Source of the DNA: a virus
DNA length: 52,690 bases
Reading direction: 5' to 3' (one strand)
Virus record (IMG/VR): IMGVR_UViG_3300048023_000625
Span: 1 to 52,690 of that record
Position numbers and translations under genes: made by a program. How positions within the stretch are numbered: position 1 is the stretch's first letter; every line of letters begins with the position of its first letter. The notes beneath the pieces are model-generated. The model was given only the letters and a program-made list of their open reading frames with translations. It was not told the DNA's origin and made no database searches. Below, piece after piece: positions 1-7,854 of this stretch.

Positions 1-255
1 TAAAGTTACTAGGTCAAATGGTTTAAGAATAGACGGAATACAACTTTGTATATTTTTTGCAGTTGCTTGCCCGTTTATCAAAGCATCTGGTGTTCTATAA
101 AGTATTTCATCATTGGCAGTCATACTAAAAACTGCTAAATTTGAATACGAATCTTCATATAACACACTATCGCTATAGTATTTGCCTTTGCTTGGCAAAT
201 CTATATAGATTTTTGGCTGTCTTGTATATTTTTTGAGAGGGCTTTCGTTTTCCAT
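1..255 (-). CDS. Baseplate hub protein, gp26/gp51-like (partial, C-terminus missing)
   Basis: The first 85 codons are visible, starting at the ATG whose complement is at 253-255; the rest lies outside the window. The N-terminus carries RQPKIYIDLPSKGKYY, then FSMTANDEILYRTPDALING and a QSCIP segment. I associate this order with the T4_baseplate family (gp26/gp51-type hub assembly proteins) of marine T4-like phages; that is from memory, not a search. These proteins help build the central baseplate hub. The gene is divergent from the tape-measure gene, which also belongs to hub/tail-length assembly. An exact T4-type late octamer lies about 30 nt upstream on the same strand. The family call is moderately sure; which T4 gene it corresponds to is not. 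Confidence 0.6.
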   Translation of the reverse strand, partial: MENESPLKKYTRQPKIYIDLPSKGKYYSDSVLYEDSYSNLAVFSMTANDEILYRTPDALINGQATAKNIQSCIPSILKPFDLVTL

Positions 256-267
256 AATTATTCCCTA

Positions 268-275
268 GGTAAATA
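268..275 (+). promoter_or_regulatory. Late-promoter-like octamer before the tape-measure gene
   Basis: The sequence is GGTAAATA followed by C. The same GTAAATAC form recurs at 9074-9081, and GATAAATAC at 9598, 44305 and 45034. A start about 6 nt downstream would give a leader of roughly 40 nt for the tape-measure gene. It is weaker than the exact octamer on the opposite strand. Confidence 0.45.
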
Positions 276-286
276 CTAGTATAGAA

Positions 287-294
287 TATTTATA
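287..294 (-). promoter_or_regulatory. T4-type late promoter octamer for the hub gene
   Basis: The minus strand reads TATAAATA, an exact match to the T4 late (-10) consensus recognised by the gp55 sigma factor. It ends 31 nt before the hub-gene ATG. It is back-to-back with a weaker plus-strand copy at 268-275, making a divergent late control region. Confidence 0.65.
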
Positions 295-320
295 AACAAA
301 AAAATGCAGGAGTATGTCTT

Positions 321-2438
321 TTGGCTTCGGAAATAGACGAATTTTTAACTGGTAGTGGCAACGCCTTAAGTTTCTTAGGTAGAGAAGCAAAGGGCGCAGC
401 AAATTCAGTTGTTGGTTTAGCTGGTAACTTGTTATCAGGTAGTATGAAACTATCTGACTACAGTAAAGCATTAGATAAAAATACAAAAATATTAGGTAAC
501 CTTGGTAAAGTTGTAAATGCTTTAACAATGTTCGCTGAAAACAGTTTAGCAGAATATCAAAGTTTAACAGGAATTGGTGCAAGCTTTGGCAAGCAAATGA
601 CAGAGATAAAAATTGCTGCTGCTGAATTTGGTATGACTGTTGAAGATATGACCAAGATGTTAAAAGACAACACAGAAGGGTTGAGCGCATTTGGTGGTAC
701 AACTGATCAAGCAATCAGTAGGTTTAGACAATTTAGTACCAGTGTGTTACAAAGTGATGTAGGTACTAATTTACGTAGATTAGGATTTACTGTTGAAGAC
801 ATAAATGAAAACTTGTTAACATATGCAGAAATTGCTGAACAAGACAATCAATTAGAACGCAGTGTAGGTAGAGATAGAAATGCAAGTGCATTAGAGTTTG
901 CAAAAGAGTTAGATGCACTTAGTAAACTTACAGGTAAGCAACGTGAGGATCTTGCTGACCAAATGAAAGAGGCAAGACGTCAAGGCGATGTGCAAGCATT
1001 CTTAACTGGACAAAGTGCTGATGCAAGCGAAGCACTTAGTACAGGACTAACAAAAATTGGTTCTACTATGGGGCCACAATTTTCTGAATTGTTTAAAGAC
1101 TTGTTAATACGTGGTGCTCCTACTACAGACGAAACTAGACAGGCATTTGTTGCATTAGGCGATAGTGCTGATGAATTTCAAGCACAAGTAGATGCATTTA
1201 GATCGGGTATGAATACAAATAACTTTGATGCATTTGATCAAAGTATATCACAAACACAAGCAGCATTTACAGATTATCTAGGAACCGAAGAAGCTAGACA
1301 AATCGGTATGTTAGGCAACCTGACAGGTATAAGCCAAGCACAGAATCAATTAAGAGAAGATTCATATGTGTTTGCAAACAGACTAAATGCAGCAGGAGCA
1401 GCAGCAGAAGACACTCTTGTAAAATTGCAAAGAATTACTGCTGAAATAGAACGTCAACAAGAAATCCAAATGGGTGCCGAAGATACAAAAAATCTCATAG
1501 ATGAAACTATTAAATTAAACGAAGCCACTCAAAAAATGGTGCTTGCAACACAACAAACTGCACTTAAAAACTTAGAAGAAATGGGTGTTACTGCATTACA
1601 AAAAGTACAAGCTGCAATGCCAAGTGCAGGAGAGATTACAACACAACTTGGCGGAGTTGTTGATAATTTATTTAGAGCATCAGAAAACGTTGCAGGAGTA
1701 TACGAAAAGGGACGTTTTGCAATCGAGAATTTGCCTAATATGGAAGTCGGTGATGTTGAAAATATGACAGTAAATGATTTAGGTGTACCTGAACTAGCAA
1801 CAGACGAAAATGCAAATACAAATGCTGAAACATTATCAGAAGAATTAAGCGATGCAAGAGCACAAGTTGCAGAAACTGAACAAAAAATTGCGCAGCTTAG
1901 TGCAAGACAAACTGAAGCAATGCTTACAGGACAAACACAACAAGCAGATAGTATCGGTGCAGAAATAGATAAAATGAAATCCGAACTTTCGACTGCTATA
2001 CAAAAGACAGGACAAGCATTTACAAATAGTAGACTTGCTGACTATAAAAGGAGTGGATTTACCGGAAGAGGGTTTGCATCAGGAGGATATATTAGATCAG
2101 GCGAAGTAGGAGTTACAGGAGAAATGGGTCCTGAACTTATTACCGGGCCAGGAAATGTTTTAAGCACTGAAAATACTCGTAATTTACTTACTATGATGCG
2201 AGGATTGCGATCACAGATTGACAATAATGCCACTTCGTCGTATAATAATGATACAGATACGATAAGTAATAGTATTACAGAAACAATGGTCTCTATGCTT
2301 GAAGGAAAATTAAACACACAAAATTCGCTATTAGAAAGTTTACTAAGAGTAGAAAGTGGTGCAGCTGATACAGGTAAGAGACAATTTAGAGCTACTAAAG
2401 GGTTAAGCGGCAATATGCTAAAAGGAATAGGCACGTGA
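321..2438 (+). CDS. Tail tape measure / tail length determinator (gp29-like)
   Basis: A 705-aa protein with long helical, Ala/Gln-rich segments (roughly residues 60-560) and a C-terminal GFASGGYIRSGEVGVTGEMG-PEL region near residues 580-610. That Gly-rich GGxxxxGExGPEL signature is typical of phage tape measures. It fits T4 gp29 (about 590 aa), which sets tail length inside the tube and is part of the hub. The start is taken as TTG at 321 because AGGAG at 308-312 lies 8 nt upstream; ATG 314 is only 1 nt from that site and is closed after 13 codons. The last 4 nt overlap the portal start (GTGA), implying translational coupling. A late-like octamer lies upstream at 268-275. Confidence 0.75.
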   Translation: MASEIDEFLTGSGNALSFLGREAKGAANSVVGLAGNLLSGSMKLSDYSKALDKNTKILGNLGKVVNALTMFAENSLAEYQSLTGIGASFGKQMTEIKIAAAEFGMTVEDMTKMLKDNTEGLSAFGGTTDQAISRFRQFSTSVLQSDVGTNLRRLGFTVEDINENLLTYAEIAEQDNQLERSVGRDRNASALEFAKELDALSKLTGKQREDLADQMKEARRQGDVQAFLTGQSADASEALSTGLTKIGSTMGPQFSELFKDLLIRGAPTTDETRQAFVALGDSADEFQAQVDAFRSGMNTNNFDAFDQSISQTQAAFTDYLGTEEARQIGMLGNLTGISQAQNQLREDSYVFANRLNAAGAAAEDTLVKLQRITAEIERQQEIQMGAEDTKNLIDETIKLNEATQKMVLATQQTALKNLEEMGVTALQKVQAAMPSAGEITTQLGGVVDNLFRASENVAGVYEKGRFAIENLPNMEVGDVENMTVNDLGVPELATDENANTNAETLSEELSDARAQVAETEQKIAQLSARQTEAMLTGQTQQADSIGAEIDKMKSELSTAIQKTGQAFTNSRLADYKRSGFTGRGFASGGYIRSGEVGVTGEMGPELITGPGNVLSTENTRNLLTMMRGLRSQIDNNATSSYNNDTDTISNSITETMVSMLEGKLNTQNSLLESLLRVESGAADTGKRQFRATKGLSGNMLKGIGT

Positions 2439-4174
2439 GTTGGAAGAAATTTTTTACACCAGTCCCAACAAGTAATAATTCAAATGGAAGTTATAGTCCA
2501 TTTACTATGAAAGGACAAGCAGGTCCGGGACCAGCTGCTTCTAATTACAGTTCCCATTTACCTGATGTTTATGTAGGTTCGCCTAACCGTATCGAAAGAT
2601 ACAATCAATATAATACAATGGATAGTGACAGCGAAGTGAATGCAGCATTAGATATTCTTGCTGAGTTTTGTTCACAAAAAGCTTCTGACAACGATACACA
2701 TTTTAATATAAATTTTAAAAAACAAGCTAATAATTCAGAGGTAAAAATATTAGGAGAGTATCTAAAACAATGGTGTAAAATTCAACAGTTTGATACTCGT
2801 ATGTTCCGTATTATACGTAATTCTTTTAAATACGGAGACCAATTTTTTATCAGAGATCCTGAATCACAAAAATGGTTCCACGTTGATCCTAGCCAAGTAA
2901 CAAAGATTATTGTAAACGAAAGTGAAGGAAAACGTCCTGAACAATATGTTGTAAAGAATTTAAATTTTGCATTTGGTGCTTTAGAAGCAACACCTTTAAA
3001 TCAGCAAAACAGCTACGGTCCAGGCGGAACATCGGGCTACCAGACTGTTAGTCAAAAAGCAGCTACAGGATCAGCAACACCTCCATCTGGAACAAGTAGA
3101 TGGCAAACAGACCAAAGCGAAACATTTGTTGATGCAAATAATGTAGTTCACTTATCGATGAGTGAAGGATTGGATCAAAACTTTCCTTTTGGTAATAGTT
3201 TACTTGAAAGTATTTTTAAAGTATACAAACAAAAAGAATTACTCGAAGATGCTATTATTATCTATCGAGTACAACGTGCGCCGGAGCGCAGAGTATTCTA
3301 CGTTGATGTGGGCAATATGCCTTCGCACCTTGCTATGCAGTTTGTGGAGCGTGTAAAAACGGAAATACATCAAAGACGCATCCCATCCAAGACAGGTGGC
3401 GGAACAAATGTCATAGACAGCTCATACAATCCACTGTCAATCAACGAAGATTACTTTTTCCCTCAAACTGCTGAAGGACGTGGATCAAAAGTTGAAACAC
3501 TACCAGGCGGTACAAACCTAGGAGAGATTGATGACCTTAGATACTTTACTAACAAATTGGTTCGCGGATTGCGTATTCCTAGCAGTTACTTACCCACAGG
3601 CGCAGACGATGGGGCAAGTCAATACAACGATGGGCGAGTAGGTACAGCATACATTCAAGAGCTAAGATTTAACAAATATTGCGAACGTTTACAAGGAATG
3701 CTTGAAGAAGTTTTTAACTTAGAATTTAAATTATATCTTAAAAACAAAGGTGTTAATGTTGATTATTCAATGTTTGATTTAGATCTAACACCACCTCAAA
3801 ACTTTGCTGCATATAGACAAGCTGAACTTGATAACAATAGAATCAGCACCTTTAGTACTATCCAATCAGTGCCATTTATGTCAAATAGATTTGCATTAAA
3901 ACGCTTTTTAGGTATGAGCGATGAAGAAATAGCAGAAAATGAACGTCTATGGCAAGAAGAAAATCAAGACAACTTAGATGCAGCAGCACAGCAGCCCGAA
4001 ATGGGTGCAGCAGGATTATCAGGCGCAGGTATTACCGACGACTTTGGAGGCTTAGAAACTGAGCTTGGCGACGAAGGTGATGCAATAGATGCAGGAGAAG
4101 GCACTCCGCCTGAGACTGCAACAGGTGACGATATCGGAGGAGCAGAGGCAGCACCAACTGACCAAACTGTATAA
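2435..4174 (+). CDS. gp20: Portal vertex protein gp20
   Basis: A 579-aa T4-type portal protein, slightly longer than T4 gp20 (524 aa). It forms the dodecameric DNA-entry ring on which the prohead is built and to which terminase and neck attach. Recognisable blocks include NRIERYNQYNTMDSDSEVNA and LDILAEFCSQKA at residues 50-90, DPSQVTKII near 150, QRAPERRVFYVDVGNMP near 280, and LPGGTNLGEIDDLRYF-NKLVRGLRIPSSYLPTG near 355-390. The C-terminal 70 residues are acidic and Gly/Ala-rich low complexity. It starts with GTG in a GTGA overlap with the tape-measure stop. An upstream ribosome site is not obvious, so coupling is likely. Confidence 0.95.
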   Translation: MSWKKFFTPVPTSNNSNGSYSPFTMKGQAGPGPAASNYSSHLPDVYVGSPNRIERYNQYNTMDSDSEVNAALDILAEFCSQKASDNDTHFNINFKKQANNSEVKILGEYLKQWCKIQQFDTRMFRIIRNSFKYGDQFFIRDPESQKWFHVDPSQVTKIIVNESEGKRPEQYVVKNLNFAFGALEATPLNQQNSYGPGGTSGYQTVSQKAATGSATPPSGTSRWQTDQSETFVDANNVVHLSMSEGLDQNFPFGNSLLESIFKVYKQKELLEDAIIIYRVQRAPERRVFYVDVGNMPSHLAMQFVERVKTEIHQRRIPSKTGGGTNVIDSSYNPLSINEDYFFPQTAEGRGSKVETLPGGTNLGEIDDLRYFTNKLVRGLRIPSSYLPTGADDGASQYNDGRVGTAYIQELRFNKYCERLQGMLEEVFNLEFKLYLKNKGVNVDYSMFDLDLTPPQNFAAYRQAELDNNRISTFSTIQSVPFMSNRFALKRFLGMSDEEIAENERLWQEENQDNLDAAAQQPEMGAAGLSGAGITDDFGGLETELGDEGDAIDAGEGTPPETATGDDIGGAEAAPTDQTV

Positions 4175-4177
4175 ATA
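4170..4177 (+). promoter_or_regulatory. Exact T4-type late octamer overlapping the portal stop codon
   Basis: TATAAATA spans the end of the portal gene. It ends 5 nt before the ATG at 4183. With T4 spacing the transcript would begin at about that ATG, and no Shine-Dalgarno sequence lies upstream. Confidence 0.5.
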
Positions 4178-4182
4178 AAACT

Positions 4183-4428
4183 ATGATACTTAGAGAACTT
4201 TTTTACTTTGACAAAGACAACCTAGAACCAATTGAAGACCTTACTTATAGTCCGGCTGATGATACCAGTGTGATGAAAGTTGATGATTCAAGGAAAACAA
4301 GACTTTCTTTAAAAGATATCAACAAGGCACGTAAAGCCTCAGAAAATCACCAAAAAGAAACTACAAAAGAGTTAGAATTTGTTAAACAAATGTACGGACT
4401 GGCCGCACAAGCACAAGCCGCAGTTTAA
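4183..4428 (+). CDS. Small head-operon protein in the gp67 position (prohead core candidate)
   Basis: An 81-aa soluble protein with an acidic first half and a basic/helical second half (SRKTRLSLKDINKARKA). T4 has the 80-aa prohead core protein gp67 just after the portal gene, so position and size suggest an equivalent. I do not see enough sequence identity to be sure. The ATG sits 5 nt after a perfect late octamer and has no Shine-Dalgarno sequence, so it may be read from a leaderless late mRNA or by reinitiation after the portal gene, which stops 8 nt earlier. Confidence 0.6.
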   Translation: MILRELFYFDKDNLEPIEDLTYSPADDTSVMKVDDSRKTRLSLKDINKARKASENHQKETTKELEFVKQMYGLAAQAQAAV

Positions 4429-4441
4429 CAAAAGGTGACAA

Positions 4442-5056
4442 ATGTCAAGCAAAAAAGTAGCGTTTGTGCTAGGAAATGGCATAAGTCGTAAAAAAGTTAA
4501 TCCATTTGATTTAAAACAACACGGAACAATATATGGTTGCAATGCACTATATAGAACGTTTGCACCAGATTATCTTGTTGCTGTTGACACAAAAATGATA
4601 ATGGAAATACAAAAAACAAACTATCATCATAAGCACCAAGTTTGGAGTAATCCAAACAAACTAACCAAGCAAGATCCTAATATCAATAAATTTAATCCTA
4701 ATAAAGGATGGAGTAGCGGACCCACTGCATTGCATATGGCCAGTATGCACGATAATGCAGAAATATATATTTTAGGGTTTGATTATACCGGGCTTGGTGA
4801 AAAACAAGAGTATGTAAACAACATATATGCCGGCACCCAAAATTATAAAAATACACAAGATAGAGCTACATACTACGGTAATTGGCAGAGGCAAACAATG
4901 ACTTGTATAAATCAGTTTGTCCGTACTAAATACGTTAGAGTTACGGCAAATGAGGAAAGCTATATACCGGACACATTAAAAGATTGTAATAATTTAAAAC
5001 ACATCACAATTGATAATTTTATTGATTTTTTTGGTTTAACCCCAATGAAATCCTAA
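4442..5056 (+). CDS. Rossmann-like protein resembling MptE/DUF115 or GT29 sugar transferases
   Basis: A 204-aa protein. Visible motifs are AFVLGNGISRKKVNPFDL at residues 7-24 (a nucleotide-type GNGxSR loop), GTIYGCNALYRTFAPDYLVA near 29-48 followed by VDTK, and GWSSGPTALHMA-(x)-IYILGFDY near 91-120. The GCNALYR/VAVDTK and SxGxxAL...YxLGFDY pattern resembles MptE-like (DUF115) and GT29 sialyltransferase folds. Substrate and activity are unknown. It lies inside the head operon between the gp67-position gene and the core protein, with its own ribosome site (AAGGTGACAA then ATG). T4 has no equivalent here. It could alternatively be a nucleotide-binding virion protein without transferase activity. 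Confidence 0.55.
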   Translation: MSSKKVAFVLGNGISRKKVNPFDLKQHGTIYGCNALYRTFAPDYLVAVDTKMIMEIQKTNYHHKHQVWSNPNKLTKQDPNINKFNPNKGWSSGPTALHMASMHDNAEIYILGFDYTGLGEKQEYVNNIYAGTQNYKNTQDRATYYGNWQRQTMTCINQFVRTKYVRVTANEESYIPDTLKDCNNLKHITIDNFIDFFGLTPMKS

Positions 5057-5067
5057 AATACGCTGTT

Positions 5068-5096
5068 TTGACCCCATTTTAAGCGTATATTTTATA
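5068..5096 (+). promoter_or_regulatory. Possible sigma70-type promoter before the acidic core gene
   Basis: TTGACC, a 17-nt spacer, then TTTATA. The -10 is imperfect, and a late-like GTAAATA also occurs at 5103-5109, so the two signals may overlap. It is the weakest of the TTGACN promoters in the window. AAGGAG at 5136-5141 serves the downstream gene. Confidence 0.35.
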
Positions 5097-5148
5097 TAAA
5101 GTGTAAATATAATAGACAGCCTTGTAAAGATAACTAAAGGAGATAACA

Positions 5149-6111
5149 ATGACTGACAGCAATAAGTTTGAAGAAATGCTTGAGCATCTTGTTAATGAAG
5201 ATCGCGAAAAAGCAGCAGAACTTTTCCACGAAATTGTAGTGGAAAAATCAAGAGATATTTACGAATCATTACTCGAAGATGAAGAAGAAGTAGATGAAAC
5301 AACTGACGAAGAAGTTGATGAAGCTACTGACGAAGAAGTCGATGAATCAGATGACGAAGATTTAGACGAAGCAACTGATGAAGAAGTTGACGAAGCTACT
5401 GACGAAGAAGTTGATGAAGCTACTGATGAAGAAGTTGAAGAAGGATTCTTTGATGAACCAGCAGTAGAAGCTGACCCAGCAGACGCTATGATAGGCGACA
5501 TCGAAATGCCAGATATGGATATGGACGCCGGCGACGATGAAGCAGGCGACGAAATGGGTATGGACGATGCCGACGGCGACATCGAAGATCGTGTAATGGA
5601 TCTAGAAGATGAATTAGAAGCATTAAAAGCAGAATTTGAATCTATGATGGACGATGAAGCACCAGCAGACGATGAAGCAGGTGACGAAATGCCAATGGAT
5701 ATGGATTCCGAAGAAGGCGACGACGACGATGCTGAAGAAGAAGCATTTGCATACGAAGCAACTGATGAAGAAGTTGATGAAGCAAGTGACGAAGAAGTAG
5801 AAGAGTCAAAAGTTGCCAAGTCAAACACAGAAGTGATGCGTGAATATACTGATAAAGTAACAGCATCAATGGGTGACAACGGTGCTAATGCAAAATCAGT
5901 AGTTGCTGGTGCAAATAATATGGGCGGATCATCTGCAAATATTGCAAAAGGTGGATCAGCTGATGAAAAAGGTACTGGCGCAAGCGCACCAAAAACAGAT
6001 ACCGCTGGTAACGTAAACGTTCCTGGTGGAAAAGCTGGGAAAATGAACTCAGCAAAAGCCCCTGCAAAGGGAGACAACGGCGCTAATACTAAATCAACAA
6101 TTGGCGCTTAA
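5149..6111 (+). CDS. Acidic prohead core protein (gp67/gp68 position) with octapeptide repeats
   Basis: A 320-aa, extremely acidic protein. Residues 1-45 form a helical head (FEEMLEHLVNEDREKAAELF). Seven tandem octapeptides of the type EEVDEATD follow at residues 46-99, then Asp/Met-rich low complexity, a coiled-coil-like DRVMDLEDELEALKAEFESM near 150, two more octapeptides near 202-217, and a Gly/Ala/Asn-rich tail with GDNGANAKS/GDNGANTKS repeated. The place between portal and protease, and the helical head, fit a T4-type prohead core protein that is degraded by gp21 during maturation. There is no clear sequence match to T4 gp67 or gp68. The ribosome site is AAGGAGATAACA. The tail may be a separate virion segment. 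Confidence 0.6.
   Translation: MTDSNKFEEMLEHLVNEDREKAAELFHEIVVEKSRDIYESLLEDEEEVDETTDEEVDEATDEEVDESDDEDLDEATDEEVDEATDEEVDEATDEEVEEGFFDEPAVEADPADAMIGDIEMPDMDMDAGDDEAGDEMGMDDADGDIEDRVMDLEDELEALKAEFESMMDDEAPADDEAGDEMPMDMDSEEGDDDDAEEEAFAYEATDEEVDEASDEEVEESKVAKSNTEVMREYTDKVTASMGDNGANAKSVVAGANNMGGSSANIAKGGSADEKGTGASAPKTDTAGNVNVPGGKAGKMNSAKAPAKGDNGANTKSTIGA
5284..5445 (+). repeat. 24-nt coding tandem repeat (acidic octapeptide array)
   Basis: Seven consecutive 24-nt units encode EEVDEATD variants, with a further two at about 5758-5806. Synonymous differences (GAC/GAT, GTT/GTC/GTA) show partly diverged copies. The array probably varies in copy number. Confidence 0.85.
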
Positions 6112-6121
6112 GGACTAAAAG

Positions 6122-6739
6122 ATGAAACACTTAAACGAACATTTGAGTTTCGACCAGGCTAAGATTGTAGTTGAGTCTGCTAATGACGGCAAAGACCTTT
6201 TTATGAAAGGCATTTGTATTCAAGGCGGAGTCAAAAACGCAAATCAGCGTGTTTATCCCGTAAATGAGATTAGCAGGGCTGTCACCACACTCAACGAACA
6301 AATTAGTGGCGGCTACTCAGTGTTAGGCGAAGTAGATCATCCTGAAGGACTTAATATTAACCTAGACCGTGTTAGCCATATGATTAATGAAATGTGGATG
6401 GACGGACCTAATGGTTACGGAAAACTTAAAGTACTACCAACTCCGATGGGACAACTAGTAAAGACAATGCTTGAAAGCGGCGTCAAACTTGGTGTTTCAT
6501 CGAGAGGTAGTGGCGAAGTAGACGGCGGCGGAGAAGTCGCCGGATTCGAAATAATAACTGTGGACGTTGTGGCTCAGCCCAGCGCCCCCGGTGCGTATCC
6601 AACACCAATTTACGAACATTTAATGAACGAAAGAGGCGGATACAAGGCATTTTTAAATTCAAGAGAAGTACAAGGCGACAAAAAGGCACAAAAGTATTTA
6701 AAAGAGAGTCTATTGAATATAATAGACAGGCTCCAATAA
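6122..6739 (+). CDS. gp21: Prohead core protease gp21
   Basis: A 205-aa serine protease of the T4 gp21 type (Peptidase S77; T4 protein 212 aa). It sits in the prohead core, cleaves scaffold, core and capsid proteins after (I/L)-x-E sites, and destroys itself. Visible catalytic blocks are GEVDHPEG with His73 and GVSSRGSGEVDG with Ser126/Ser127, followed by TVDVVAQPSAPGAYPTPIYE at 146-165, which is conserved across the family. The ribosome site is AAGGACT before the ATG. It lies directly before gp22 and gp23, as in T4. Predicted substrates in this window include gp23 (LAE at residues 39-41). Confidence 0.93.
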   Translation: MKHLNEHLSFDQAKIVVESANDGKDLFMKGICIQGGVKNANQRVYPVNEISRAVTTLNEQISGGYSVLGEVDHPEGLNINLDRVSHMINEMWMDGPNGYGKLKVLPTPMGQLVKTMLESGVKLGVSSRGSGEVDGGGEVAGFEIITVDVVAQPSAPGAYPTPIYEHLMNERGGYKAFLNSREVQGDKKAQKYLKESLLNIIDRLQ

Positions 6740-6752
6740 CGAGGAGAAATTA

Positions 6753-7844
6753 ATGTTAGATGCACTCAAAAATCTCTTCGAAAATGACGCACTATCAGAA
6801 GAAGTACGTTCTGAATTAGAGGAAGCGTGGAACGCAAAAGTTAAAGAAAATCGACTTGAAGTTACTAGTGAACTACGCGAAGAATTTGCTAAAAAGTATG
6901 AACACGATAAAACTACAATGGTAGAAGCCATTGATAGTCTTGTTACAGAAAAACTAGCAGAAGAAATCGCAGAATTCCAAGACGATCGTAAACAACTAGC
7001 AGAAGCAAAAGCAAAATTTGCTGTTGCTCAGCGTAAAAATGCTAATCTAATGAAATCTTTTGTTTCTGAGCAACTTGCTACAGAAATTAAAGAACTGCAC
7101 TCCGATCAAAAAGCAATGGCAGATAAATTTGTTGCTCTAGAAGAGTTTGTAGTAGAATCACTTGCGAAAGAACTTGCAGAATTTTACGAAGACAAAAAAG
7201 ACTTGGCCGAAACAAAAGTACGTTTAGTACGTGAAGCCAAAGAACATCTTAGTAGCGTTAAGTCAACGTTTATTAAGAAAAGTGCAGCGTTGGTATCAGA
7301 AACAGTATCAAAGGGTCTCACAAAAGAGATTTCTTCACTGAAAGAAGATATTGAAGCAGCACGTGAAAATGATTTTGGACGTAAATTATTCGAAGCATTT
7401 GCTAACGAATATCAACACTCATATCTTAACGAGAAGAGTGAAACTTCTAAACTACTAAGGGTTGTAGGTACTAAAGACCAACAGCTTGCAGAAGCAAAAG
7501 AAGCAGCGTCTAAAGCAATCAAACTTGCAGAAGCACAGGCAGCAGAGAACAAAAAGATCACTGAATCTGTGTCACGCAAAGAAAGTATTGATGGTTTAGT
7601 AGCTCCGTTGAGCATTGACCAGAAAGAAATAATGATGGACTTGTTAGAATCAGTTCAAACAGGAAAATTACAATCACAGTTTGAGAAATACTTACCGGCA
7701 GTTATCGACGGCAAGAGTCCAACGAAGAAGGCAGTTTTAGCAGAGGCAAAAGAAGTAACAGGCAACAGAACAGAAACAACTGATATAACAGCAAAGGCTG
7801 ATAGCAACGTAGTTGATATCAAGCGTTTAGCTGGTTTGAATTAA
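6753..7844 (+). CDS. gp22: Prohead scaffold protein gp22
   Basis: A 363-aa, almost wholly helical, Glu/Lys/Ala-rich protein between gp21 and gp23. It is the main internal scaffold that shapes the prohead and is degraded by gp21. Long coiled-coil stretches cover roughly residues 1-280, with repeated segments such as VTEKLAEEIAEFQDD, SEQLATEIKELHSD and VESLAKELAEFYEDKKDLAE spaced about 35 residues apart. Many L-x-E sites suit gp21 cleavage. The C-terminal third (SIDGLVAPLSIDQKEIMMDL, then FEKYLPAVI) resembles conserved gp22 ends. T4 gp22 is about 269 aa, so this one is longer. The ribosome site is GAGGAG. The function is assigned by position and composition as much as sequence. Confidence 0.88.
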   Translation: MLDALKNLFENDALSEEVRSELEEAWNAKVKENRLEVTSELREEFAKKYEHDKTTMVEAIDSLVTEKLAEEIAEFQDDRKQLAEAKAKFAVAQRKNANLMKSFVSEQLATEIKELHSDQKAMADKFVALEEFVVESLAKELAEFYEDKKDLAETKVRLVREAKEHLSSVKSTFIKKSAALVSETVSKGLTKEISSLKEDIEAARENDFGRKLFEAFANEYQHSYLNEKSETSKLLRVVGTKDQQLAEAKEAASKAIKLAEAQAAENKKITESVSRKESIDGLVAPLSIDQKEIMMDLLESVQTGKLQSQFEKYLPAVIDGKSPTKKAVLAEAKEVTGNRTETTDITAKADSNVVDIKRLAGLN

Positions 7845-7854
7845 GGAGATAACA

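Noticed and set aside
5284-5445. CRISPR or regulatory direct repeat array
   Set aside because: The repeats are contiguous, without spacers, and in frame within a coding region.
5259-6077. 272-codon minus-strand reading frame rich in Ser
   Set aside because: It is the mirror of the acidic repeat gene: GAA/GAT codons read backwards give Ser/Ile/Phe runs. No ribosome site.
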